Source of the DNA: a virus
DNA: 36,120 bases
Virus record (IMG/VR): IMGVR_UViG_3300048814_000010
Span: 1-36,120 of that record
Reading direction: 5' to 3' (one strand)
Part shown: positions 21,401 through 27,885 of the stretch, in pieces
How positions within the stretch are numbered: position 1 is the first letter of the stretch
Layout of the letters: the number at the start of each line of letters is the position of its first letter
Translations under genes and position numbers: made by a program
Notes under the pieces: model-generated
What the model saw: the letters and a program-made list of their open reading frames with translations, nothing else
What the model was told of the DNA's origin: nothing
Databases searched by the model: none

Positions 21401-24378
21401 AGCGTGTGCAGGGCTTCGCTGCCCGCAACGGCCATACCAAGCGACTGGGCGGCCTCACGCATCTTGCGGACCTGCCGTGAGCGCGCAGCGGTCAGCGTGA
21501 ACATGCTTTCGCCCTTGGCGCTTGCCTTGAGTTCTTCACCGGCGGCGGCTGCCTCGCGTGCAGCGAAGCGTGCCCGGTTGAGGTCGAGACGCATGATCGC
21601 TGACTGGCGCTCGTCGGTGATGTCGTCGATGGTGGACTTGAGCTTGTCCATGTCGAGGTCACCGGCGTCGGTGGCCTTCCGTAGCTCGTGCGCCATGATC
21701 TGTGCGGTGCCGTTCACGCCGAGTAATGCCTGGAGGCGGGTGGGGAGCACTGTCTTGCCGAACACGCTGTAGCTCAGCGAGTCGAAAGCGTCGAAGCAGC
21801 CGTGTTGGATTGCCTGAGAGACAAGCGAGTTGGATCGCTTGCGTGCAGTCTCGACGTCGTTCAGTAGCTCCCGGTTGATCTCGGTAAGGGCCTCAGAGGC
21901 CGCTTTGCGTTGTGCTTCCGCAGGCGCGTCAATGGGTGACCAGTCGAGTCCGGCACTGTCCTCTGGCCGCGTCTCCCCGGAAAGGACCTTATTAGCCTCC
22001 CGAACTCGTCTGCGTAGGGCGCTGGCGGTCGCAAGCTCCTCGTAGATGCTATCCGCGTCTTCTGTTGAGAGAGCAAGACGCGGACGGACTCGGCTTGAGC
22101 GTTCAGGCTCCTCGTTGTAGATCGAGTCTTCGGTGTCTTCGTCTGTATCGTCGGCGGGGGTGTCGTCGGAGGATGCAGGGCTATCGTCCTTGTCTCGGGG
22201 GGCTGGGGTGACTACGATAGGTCCGACCGGCGCTTCGCTACGGTTCGCGTCGGACAGGTTACCGTAGGTGGACTGGTACAGGCTGTCGTGTGTGGCGCGT
22301 TGGATCAGCTCGTGCTGGTCAGCGGAGGACAGGTCATCCCATTTGACGGGCTCGCCTGCGACCAGGGCGCCGCGGTCTTCGACCAGGCGTTGCACGTGCG
22401 CCTCGACGCGGTCACGCGCTTCGCGGAGGAGCTGCTGGGCTGTGGCCTTGCCTTCGCGGGCTGTGTTTGCCATCTCCTCGGTGACCTCGCCTGGATCATA
22501 TTGGCGTGGCGGCTTCGCTGCGCCCTTGCGATCCATGCGGCCCTTCTCACCGATCCGCACATGGTCGAGGTGGTGGCCTGCGCCGCCAATGATCGAAGCG
22601 GTGCCGTCGCCGTTCTCGCGCACGAGCACCGGGATGCCCTTCTCGTCGTCGCCGTGCGGGTGTATCGTGATCCAGTGTTCTGTGCCTACCGCGGTGTGGT
22701 TGACCTCGGCACGCTTGAAGATGTGCCAGCGTGAAGGCTTCTCGATGGTGGCGTGCGGGAACACCTTGTCGAGCGGCGTCGCCTCCAGGATCGCTTTGAC
22801 CTCCACCAGTGGACCGTACTGGTGGACGTACTGCCAGATGAAGTTGCCGATCCCGTAGGTGCCGGTCGCCTCATCGTAGCCCTGCTTGCGCAGGTCGTGA
22901 AGGACGGTGTATGCGGCCTGAAGTTCGGCGAGCGCGCGGTCACGTGTCTCGGGTGGTTCGCCAGGACTGTAGGCACGGAGAGCCGCGGTCAGGTCGTCGG
23001 CGAGCTGTGCCGCGACCTGCACCCATTCGGGGTGCTCGACCGCGAACTCTCCGCCCAATCCCTCCAGGATGTGTTCGTTGACGACGTCCTCGCTGTACGG
23101 GACGGGGAGCGGCGGGGTGACCCATGTGTTGGCGGCCAGGTCGTAGGCGGGCTGGTTGGACGCGCGCACGTTGTACGCGAATAGGCTGGGCGAATCTTCG
23201 GGCCGGATGAAGGCGTCGAGCGGCAGGCCCGGGGCGACCTCGAAGTCGCCGAGCGCAAGCTTGGTCTGGGTGACGAGCGCGACGTGCAGCTCCTCCTCGG
23301 TGAGCTTCGCGTACTCCTTGTGCGCCGTGCGGAGCTTGTCGTAGTCCACCACGATCTGGAGGTCGAGGTCACCGATAGCGGACTTCTCGCCCCACATGTA
23401 GGTGCAGACCGAGCCGGACAGGTAGATCGAAGACCAGTCCCCGGCGTCAGCGCCGAGCGTGTGGTGCCACCAGTCGATGATGCGCTGGCGCACGTCGTGG
23501 CGCAGCTTGATGCCGGACCAGACGAGCGGGTCGAGTCCGGGCTCAGGGTTGTCGAAGAAGCCCTTCGCGACGTCCTGGTCGTGCCGGTACTTCTCGACTG
23601 CGGAGCCGAGCATCAAGGTGTACGGATCGACGCTTGCGATGTCCTCAGCGGTGTAGGTCTTGTACTGGATCTCGGCGAGCTGAGCGAGACGCGGGTCGTT
23701 CGCGTATTCGGGCTTGAGCTGGCCGGACGACTCGAACATCTCGTCGAGCGCGCGTCCCGTGAGCCCGAGATCCTCGGCTGCCTTGTACTGGGCCTGCATG
23801 TCCTCGTACACGCTGGGGACGTAGGCGACCGCGACATGACGGCATTGCGGGTGGAGTGGGATGCAGGCAACCCATTCGCGGGTGGGCTTGCCGTAGTTCG
23901 AGCCGTCACGGAACTCGTCGATCTTGAATATCTTGTTCTCGATCAGGCGCTTGCACTGGGAGCATGAGCCGACGTGTGGCGGAACCCACACCCGCTCGAA
24001 GCCCATCTTCTTGCAGGCGTCCAATCGTCCCATGTGGTTGGCGCGGATCATCTCGGTGCGTGCGATCAGCCGCCAGTTGATCTCCGCCTCATGGGTGGCA
24101 TGGTAGATCCAGGATGCGACCTGTGTGGGGTTCACGGCCTGCTGTGTGCCGTACAGGACAGCGGAGCGGATCTTGTCCACGTAGCGGTCCACTGCACCCT
24201 CGAACTCGTGGAGGGTGTAGGTGCGCAGCCACTTCAGCGCGTTGACCTTGGTTGGTGCCTCGCCGCCGAAGAAGTCGAGGCCGTGCGGCAGGTCGCCGGT
24301 CATCTCGATGAACTGGGTGATCTGCTGCTCCCCCAGGTCGTAGCTTTTCGCCGGATGGGAGCGTGCCTCATCCATCAT
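18496..24378 (-). CDS. Polyvalent protein: MuF + nucleotidyltransferase + SNF2 helicase + ADP-ribosyltransferase
   Basis: A 1960-residue protein. Residues about 50-195 match the MuF/SPP1 gp7 head morphogenesis domain (RLIARTEMIRANHMGRLDAC; cysteine pair C139/C142 and HPQCRH). Residues 318-345 have a nucleotidyltransferase core (LSGSVCTYMWGEKSAIGDLD). Around 565-610 is the EHWITIHPHGDDEKGIPVLV segment seen in other phage polyvalent proteins. Residues about 1095-1570 are SNF2-type: Walker A APGVGKT, DEAQ at 1228-1231, ALTGTP at 1258-1263 and QQRIARIWRRGAQ near 1538-1550. Residues about 1795-1890 form an R-S-E ADP-ribosyltransferase: LHRGV (R1801), SSWTSS (1825-1830) and EHE (E1874/E1876). The likely role is packaging in the capsid and delivery with phage DNA. 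ATG 24378 has GGAAG upstream. Confidence 0.82.
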   Translation of the reverse strand: MMDEARSHPAKSYDLGEQQITQFIEMTGDLPHGLDFFGGEAPTKVNALKWLRTYTLHEFEGAVDRYVDKIRSAVLYGTQQAVNPTQVASWIYHATHEAEINWRLIARTEMIRANHMGRLDACKKMGFERVWVPPHVGSCSQCKRLIENKIFKIDEFRDGSNYGKPTREWVACIPLHPQCRHVAVAYVPSVYEDMQAQYKAAEDLGLTGRALDEMFESSGQLKPEYANDPRLAQLAEIQYKTYTAEDIASVDPYTLMLGSAVEKYRHDQDVAKGFFDNPEPGLDPLVWSGIKLRHDVRQRIIDWWHHTLGADAGDWSSIYLSGSVCTYMWGEKSAIGDLDLQIVVDYDKLRTAHKEYAKLTEEELHVALVTQTKLALGDFEVAPGLPLDAFIRPEDSPSLFAYNVRASNQPAYDLAANTWVTPPLPVPYSEDVVNEHILEGLGGEFAVEHPEWVQVAAQLADDLTAALRAYSPGEPPETRDRALAELQAAYTVLHDLRKQGYDEATGTYGIGNFIWQYVHQYGPLVEVKAILEATPLDKVFPHATIEKPSRWHIFKRAEVNHTAVGTEHWITIHPHGDDEKGIPVLVRENGDGTASIIGGAGHHLDHVRIGEKGRMDRKGAAKPPRQYDPGEVTEEMANTAREGKATAQQLLREARDRVEAHVQRLVEDRGALVAGEPVKWDDLSSADQHELIQRATHDSLYQSTYGNLSDANRSEAPVGPIVVTPAPRDKDDSPASSDDTPADDTDEDTEDSIYNEEPERSSRVRPRLALSTEDADSIYEELATASALRRRVREANKVLSGETRPEDSAGLDWSPIDAPAEAQRKAASEALTEINRELLNDVETARKRSNSLVSQAIQHGCFDAFDSLSYSVFGKTVLPTRLQALLGVNGTAQIMAHELRKATDAGDLDMDKLKSTIDDITDERQSAIMRLDLNRARFAAREAAAAGEELKASAKGESMFTLTAARSRQVRKMREAAQSLGMAVAGSEALHTLQTMLGKKIDTVRVEGFGSKALIMELAHKADVHVTPSMIEREGAGRYNLKLSAKQISSLLAPSEGHDPNAGLLHDIRTGEDMDAAIETASHPPGYSRTLDRAQAQGSLYLRAAGSGVLAFAPGVGKTDTAIGAALELMSQKPGTRVLIVAPATAVAGTWAKTIQQTCPGKSMTVLGRAGPGEGDDPATYDWEQSKGVGPKKRALQQPGDFNIVSFQTLAKNPELVKDLGHTIVITDEAQYYKNEDTQNYAGVMAAATPSAVEHRWALTGTPLEKNMGELHTLLNWAKPGHYGSKSAFSDRYGQLNQFDQLTGNERVQQFRESCADGAFFQAPNMSAMPPFPELDWVDAPLEEGHTAAITDAAQEFNEAWEERHRQKLSGVPNEDLPKLPSFGGRGAQMSALMKPQQRGYQGPNARVNKIADMIEGQKPTEFAGFKGHHTHQDGENAGTYAPKAVVFGAETQPLQPIREELERRGGRKVFYTQGGDAAANDRVLRDFIACKGAAVLITSDTNKTARSLQFGDNGGVFQNGATQMIHADMPQNNADLQQRIARIWRRGAQAPCSNRILYSDTPQERNGRDSLAAELRLQQSVGNPEDKVANRDESGKLVDRETIQQKLQEKGQGTVPRVGEEEAVKYSDSATFDVVKATELRIPKGGKSEGRIHPGEWTRAGGSDVERRDNDRAIRENTLYNLDTPEAKAATAARSLREQSVATWVHCYPYNPREGHAKHPRNDEDMPGYDVVDAAFEAEIKKVALGNAPTPELAPDEYQADDEIGTAYPEADQATGVRLAHTFMAQAAEYARPSYVPLHRGVRMAQADIDRLFVAGKKIDVPISSWTSSESTADMFGGMANSTVAAYNKKQKVILHVPPKTMAFELLGGNAGEHERVLAGEFEVKEVEHFVDYENQHGITHVYLNEKPAPDKDKPEGMSDDEYQQTKGNTDPGPVDAEASAKLKNKAWNDAEDKKAGYK

Positions 24379-24483
24379 CTGCGTCTTCCAGTCAGCAAGG
24401 ACCTGTTCGACGTTCTGGTATTCAGCGACGGAAAGCCTCCGGGAGAGCGGAGGCTGGTCTGCGGTAGGTATGATGCGACCCTT

Positions 24484-24570
24484 CTAGGTTCGCGGAGGAC
24501 GGCCGAAGATGTCGAGCAGGACGCGCGTGATGAGGATGGCGAAAACGACGATGATCAGAAGGCTGATCAT
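24484..24570 (-). CDS. 28-residue membrane peptide
   Basis: A very small gene starting with an ATGA overlap on the previous gene. The product is a single hydrophobic helix (MISLLIIVVFAILITRVLLD) with a short basic tail (IFGRPPRT). It ends in TAG. Downstream, the same frame stays open for about 35 codons into the polyvalent gene with protein-like content. Function unknown; membrane-located on composition alone. Confidence 0.5.
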   Translation of the reverse strand: MISLLIIVVFAILITRVLLDIFGRPPRT

Positions 24571-24647
24571 CTGTGCCACCACGCCCAGACGGCGGGCCAC
24601 GAGCAGAACGCGACGATGGCGAAGAAAACGACCCAGCCTGCGAGCAT
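24567..24647 (-). CDS. 26-residue membrane peptide
   Basis: Starts with TAATG on the preceding gene and ends with ATGA on the next. The peptide (MLAGWVVFFAIVAFCSWPAV followed by WAWWHR) is one aromatic-rich membrane helix with a basic end. The double overlap is hard to explain by chance. Function unknown; lysis or membrane-defence roles are possible. Confidence 0.5.
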   Translation of the reverse strand: MLAGWVVFFAIVAFCSWPAVWAWWHR

Positions 24648-24835
24648 TAGCCGAGGTCCTCCACGAGAGAGACCACGGCATCCTTGACGCGGTCGGCGGC
24701 TATGAGTAGCTGAACGCAATGATCCTCGGTGGAGTGGTGGGGGTCGCCGGTCAGAGCCATGCGCAGGTCCATGGTCGCGTTGTTCACGGCGAGACGTGCG
24801 TTGGACTGCTGTAGAGACTCGGTGAGGATGCTCAT
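24647..24835 (-). CDS. Small helical protein
   Basis: A 62-residue soluble protein (MSILTESLQQSNARLAVNNA..., then HHSTEDHCVQLLIAADRVKD) that is probably all helical. It overlaps the upstream gene by ATGA and the downstream one by TAATG. No known family. It belongs to the small-gene run between the GH16 enzyme and the polyvalent gene. Confidence 0.55.
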   Translation of the reverse strand: MSILTESLQQSNARLAVNNATMDLRMALTGDPHHSTEDHCVQLLIAADRVKDAVVSLVEDLG

Positions 24836-25038
24836 GGGTACTCCAGTCTCTCGATGACCCGTCGCTCCAGTCTCTCGACGCTTGCGCGTTCAAGGGAGAC
24901 GCGATACTCCAACTCGGAACGCCTGGACGGCACCATTCCGAAGTGCCTGCCCCACAACTCAAGCTCGTACTCGGCGTCCGCGAGACGCATACGAGCGCGC
25001 CCGAGACGGCGCTCAAGTCGTCTGACTCTGCCGATCAC
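24832..25038 (-). CDS. Arg-rich coiled-coil protein
   Basis: A 68-residue protein from GTG 25038, which shares bases with the upstream TGA (GTGA); AAGGTG lies upstream. The sequence is a basic coil (RVRRLERRLGRARMRLADAE, then YRVSLERASVERLERRVIE). A longer frame upstream overlaps the GH16 gene and is low-complexity. Possible oligomerisation or DNA-contacting protein; the role is unknown. Confidence 0.55.
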   Translation of the reverse strand: MIGRVRRLERRLGRARMRLADAEYELELWGRHFGMVPSRRSELEYRVSLERASVERLERRVIERLEYP

Positions 25039-25979
25039 TGCCACACCTTGACCGATGCGACCTTCATCACCAGCGGGAACACCGTCGTCGCGTCCGGCGC
25101 GGGCGCCCACCCGTCGCCAGGCCAGCCGACGCCAACGTTGATCCGCGGGTAAAGCGCCTGGTTGTCAAACGGCCACCGGTAGTCCGGGTGGTCCGCGTTC
25201 CACTGCGTGGACGTCACCTGGAAGGTCGCCTGGCCGTTGATGGCGACCGTGATGATGCCCGGCTGCCAGTCCAGTGACGCCACGATAGGCTTCGTCGTAT
25301 CGACCGGAGACGACCCGCCAACCTCGTCACCGTCGGTGTAGGCGTGGATCGTGACGTGGTTCAGGTTGAGGTTGGCGCTCTGGATCTCAAGCACGTCGAT
25401 CTCGCGGCCCACGCCTACGGGCGCCGCGGGGTCAATGAACCAGACCGCGAACCATGCGCCCGCCGTGCGCGGGACCGACGTGACATAGGTGTCGAACTGG
25501 CCGTGGCCCCACGTCACGCCGGGTGTCTCGATCATCCCTGACGTGTACGGGTGGCCGCCGCCGTCGATTGACTGGTTGCGTAGCGTCAGCTTCACGCCGG
25601 AGCCGTCGAGACTGACACCCGAGGCGTCGTACAGGGTCGTCGCATATCCGTCGTCGCCCTCGTGCGGCACCCAGTCTGCGGGTAGCTTGGTCCCGTTGAA
25701 CTCGTAGTCCTTGACCAGTGTCTTGTAGCTCCTGATCAGCACCATGCCCGCGGCGAGCGTGATCGGCTGTGGACCGGCCGCTGGGGGCGGCGGGGGCGGA
25801 GCTGGTTTGACGATGGCGCCCGGGGTGAGCGTCACTACAGCCTGATTCGGCTTCACGCCGAACGTGACGCTGTGCGGCTGCAACTGGTTGGCCGGTGGGT
25901 GCTCAGAGGCCGTCGATGTGACCGTGACCGGAAGCTCCGAGCCATCTCCGAACGGAACGGTAAACGTGGTAGAGGTCAC
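25035..25979 (-). CDS. Glycoside hydrolase family 16-like enzyme
   Basis: A 314-residue protein (GTG start). Residues 1-55 form a beta-rich N-terminal domain (TFTVPFGDGSELPVTVTST), followed by a proline linker (KPAPPPPPPAAGP). Residues about 85-314 look like a GH16 beta-jellyroll: GHGQFDTYVTSVPRTAGAWF, then the catalytic-type motif EIDVLE (193-198; E193 nucleophile, D195 helper, E198 acid/base by family rules), then NLNHVTIHAYTDG, and a late YPRINVGVGWPGDGW. GH16 enzymes cut beta-1,3/1,4-linked polysaccharides such as laminarin or agar-type glucans and galactans. Here it is probably virion-borne or released to strip surface glycans. There is no signal peptide. Confidence 0.75.
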   Translation of the reverse strand: MTSTTFTVPFGDGSELPVTVTSTASEHPPANQLQPHSVTFGVKPNQAVVTLTPGAIVKPAPPPPPPAAGPQPITLAAGMVLIRSYKTLVKDYEFNGTKLPADWVPHEGDDGYATTLYDASGVSLDGSGVKLTLRNQSIDGGGHPYTSGMIETPGVTWGHGQFDTYVTSVPRTAGAWFAVWFIDPAAPVGVGREIDVLEIQSANLNLNHVTIHAYTDGDEVGGSSPVDTTKPIVASLDWQPGIITVAINGQATFQVTSTQWNADHPDYRWPFDNQALYPRINVGVGWPGDGWAPAPDATTVFPLVMKVASVKVWQ

Positions 25980-26284
25980 GATAGCTCCCCCCCGATCTCG
26001 TAATGGTCGTGGTTGTAAAGAATCGTCTCGGCGACCCCGGTGATGTCCCGTAAGACCTGCAACGTCGCCATGTAGTGGTCGGACATGTCGGAGAGACGCC
26101 GCTCCAGGTCCAGGGCGTTGCGCTCAGCGATACGGCGCTGGTCGCCAATCCAGTTGATGCGGCCCGTCATGCTCATACCCGACGGGGCGCCCTCAGCACG
26201 TAGCGCCATATCCACGGTGACGAGCTGATCGCCAAGATGGACGTAGGGGCCGGGCAGCGTGGTGGACCGGACACCGTAGCTCAT
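25976..26284 (-). CDS. Hypothetical helical protein upstream of the GH16 gene
   Basis: A 102-residue protein from ATG 26284; the longer frame overlaps the small gene at 26289 and is low-complexity. The N-terminus reads SYGVRSTTLPGPYVHLGDQL and the rest is a helix-rich region (RIAERNALDLERRLSDMSDH). The end overlaps the GH16 start by GTGA. No known family and no clear ribosome site. Function not known. Confidence 0.55.
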   Translation of the reverse strand: MSYGVRSTTLPGPYVHLGDQLVTVDMALRAEGAPSGMSMTGRINWIGDQRRIAERNALDLERRLSDMSDHYMATLQVLRDITGVAETILYNHDHYEIGGELS

Positions 26285-26288
26285 GCGA

Positions 26289-26429
26289 TCACGACGTCCA
26301 CTTGGGGGCCCATGTGAGTCGCCATCCGTGGCGGAGTGGCAGGACGTGACAGCCACGTAGCCGAAGCCGCCTGTTGTCGGTGAGCCTGTCGTTCGGGGGG
26401 CCAAGTAGCGCGAGGTGCGCCCCGACCAT
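26289..26429 (-). CDS. 46-residue basic protein
   Basis: A small gene filling the gap between two larger ones. ATG 26429 has a strong AAGGA seven bases upstream. An earlier in-frame ATG at 26444 overlaps the previous stop (ATGA) and would give 51 residues. The product (MVGAHLALLGPPNDRLTDNR...) is Arg-rich towards the middle and ends WAPKWTS. Unknown function. Confidence 0.42.
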   Translation of the reverse strand: MVGAHLALLGPPNDRLTDNRRLRLRGCHVLPLRHGWRLTWAPKWTS

Positions 26430-26440
26430 GATGACTTCCT

Positions 26441-26707
26441 TCATGTGATCACCCGTGTCGTGAAGACGTCGCCGTTCTTGATCAGCGCAGCATCCTCATG
26501 TGGGCCGAGCATCCTGCGCTTGACCTCGAAGTCAGTGGTGGACAGCACCCCGGCCACCTCGGCGAGCGAGGCGTAGCTGACCTTGCGGACAAACAGGAAA
26601 CGGTCGATGGCGCGTGCGAGCACATAGGCTAGTTCGGCGGATGTCTCGGGCGGGGTCGCGTTCTGGTCAAGCTTGCGGCGACGGACTGTGTCTGCGATGT
26701 AGGGCAT
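26441..26707 (-). CDS. DUF6899-like protein
   Basis: An 88-residue protein that begins MPYIADTVRRRKLD and ends GPHEDAALIKNGDVF. The pattern of MPYI opening, a central helix (AYVLARAIDRFLFVR), SYASLAEVAGVL, and a final R-R-x(2)-G-P-x-E-D with NGDVF matches the small phage family known as DUF6899. The biochemical role of that family is not known. It is a compact helical protein in a chain of small accessory genes. Confidence 0.62.
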   Translation of the reverse strand: MPYIADTVRRRKLDQNATPPETSAELAYVLARAIDRFLFVRKVSYASLAEVAGVLSTTDFEVKRRMLGPHEDAALIKNGDVFTTRVIT

Positions 26708-26709
26708 GG

Positions 26710-27171
26710 CTAGAGTGTAGCAGCCTCGACGGCAGCACGTCGGTCTAGTGCTTCGCGGACGATCTCTGGGGGTGCTGCATACAAGTGGTCACGAACCTGC
26801 GCGGTCGCGTTGTTGAGACAGGTGTCGCCCCGACCCCCGTAGCGGACCATCGCTGTGAGGACTGACCACAGGAGACGGCGGTCTTGTGTCCGCTCGATCA
26901 GGAGCGCGTTGATCAGGACCTCACGGTCCGTGAGCGTATCCGTCAGCGCCTTCCGCTCGATCATAAGCGAGTTCGCCAGCTCCTCGCGGGCCTTGAGCGC
27001 GACATCCCACTTCTCGTGGTCCGGGATCTGGCGGGTAAGGAGGTCACGGCGGATTGTGGCGAGCACAGCCACAAGCGCGCCCTCCTGGTGGACGATGGGG
27101 TTGTAGTGGGGCTGCGTGTCGATCAGCCCGTCGTACATCCACTCGCACAGCTCGGTGTCGATCTCACCCAT
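26710..27171 (-). CDS. Hypothetical helical protein
   Basis: A 153-residue protein from ATG 27171, overlapping the upstream gene by eight bases. It is helical throughout (EGALVAVLATIRRDLLTRQI, KWDVALKAREELANSLMIER) with a polar C-terminus. An acidic opening (MGEIDTELCEWMYDGLID) may be a binding surface. No known family. A longer frame up to 27216 is possible but lies over the previous gene. Confidence 0.58.
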   Translation of the reverse strand: MGEIDTELCEWMYDGLIDTQPHYNPIVHQEGALVAVLATIRRDLLTRQIPDHEKWDVALKAREELANSLMIERKALTDTLTDREVLINALLIERTQDRRLLWSVLTAMVRYGGRGDTCLNNATAQVRDHLYAAPPEIVREALDRRAAVEAATL

Positions 27172-27577
27172 GATGCGGCACCCCCCCGTTGCTTTGGCCT
27201 GGGGGGCAGCCTTCACGTAGCTCCCGGAGACGCTGGGCGCGCTTGACCTCCAGTTCGGCGGTGGTGGGGGTTGCGAGGATCACGCCACCCGACTGTTCCC
27301 GGTGGGCTTGCGCCTGGATGCACAGGTTGGTCAGGATGCCCGCGATCTGTGCTGCGAACTCCGGGGTCATGTAGCCGAACGTGACGGTGTGCTGTGCCTT
27401 CAGGTCACCGGCGATCAGGTTGATACGGATACGCTCTGGGGGGTGACCCTCCTCCTCGGACAGCTCCAGTGCGAACTGGACGCTGCTGAGCAACAGCTCG
27501 GTGGCTGAGATGACCGGGCCTTCAGCGGCGGGCTCCACGTCACCGACGGTGATCTCCTCGTTGGGTTCTTCGCTCAC
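27164..27577 (-). CDS. Hypothetical acidic protein
   Basis: A 137-residue protein from GTG 27577, coupled to the previous frame by GTGA. It has an acidic N-terminus (SEEPNEEITVGDVEPAAEG), a middle that looks folded (RIRINLIAGDLKAQHTVTFG, then YMTPEFAAQIAGILTNLCIQ) and a helical basic tail (ELEVKRAQRLRELREG). No recognised family. The frame is open for another 114 codons upstream, but that portion shows non-coding composition and covers a strong hairpin. Confidence 0.6.
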   Translation of the reverse strand: MSEEPNEEITVGDVEPAAEGPVISATELLLSSVQFALELSEEEGHPPERIRINLIAGDLKAQHTVTFGYMTPEFAAQIAGILTNLCIQAQAHREQSGGVILATPTTAELEVKRAQRLRELREGCPPGQSNGGVPHHG

Positions 27578-27885
27578 TTCTTGCCTCGCTTCGGTCGTGG
27601 GCCTGTATTGCGCTTCGCCTGATCGGAGGATAGCACAAGGTCGTCTATGTGAAGGGAGTCCACCCCCCGGGCCGCGCGCTGGCCCTGCGCATGGGGGGTG
27701 GATACTGCTATGTCTCCGCGCGATAGGCCCGGGCGTCGGGATGGGTGACGCGGAACCTCGCGAGCGCATAATCCATGTTGTGCCCCCGGAACACCAGGTA
27801 CCGGGTGGATAGATCTCGGTGACGTTCGATGGAGCTGTCGGACGGCTCCCGGTAGTAGAATGCGGTACCAGCCCGCCTCGCTCAT
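27574..27885 (-). pseudogene. Small gene with an apparent +1 frame break
   Basis: The frame from ATG 27885 (ATGA overlap with the sponge gene) opens as MSEAGWYRI but then turns into atypical Arg/Pro-rich text with poor codon position 3. The +1 frame from about 27858 to its TAG at 27708 instead reads as a plausible protein (TAFYYREPSDSSIERHRDLS, then RYLVFRGHNMDYALARFRVT) with good codon use, yet has no start of its own. Either a base was inserted or lost, or a +1 shift joins the two. A hairpin follows at 27660-27701. The original product would have had about 58 residues. Confidence 0.5.
27660..27701 (-). terminator. Strong double-stem hairpin
   Basis: CCACCCCCC (27660-27668) pairs with GGGGGGTGG (27693-27701), and inside this GGGCC (27669-27673) pairs with GGCCC (27681-27685). 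It follows the TAG at 27708 and precedes the GTG at 27577. It could end or slow transcription, or mark an RNA-processing point. It has no T-tract. Confidence 0.45.
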
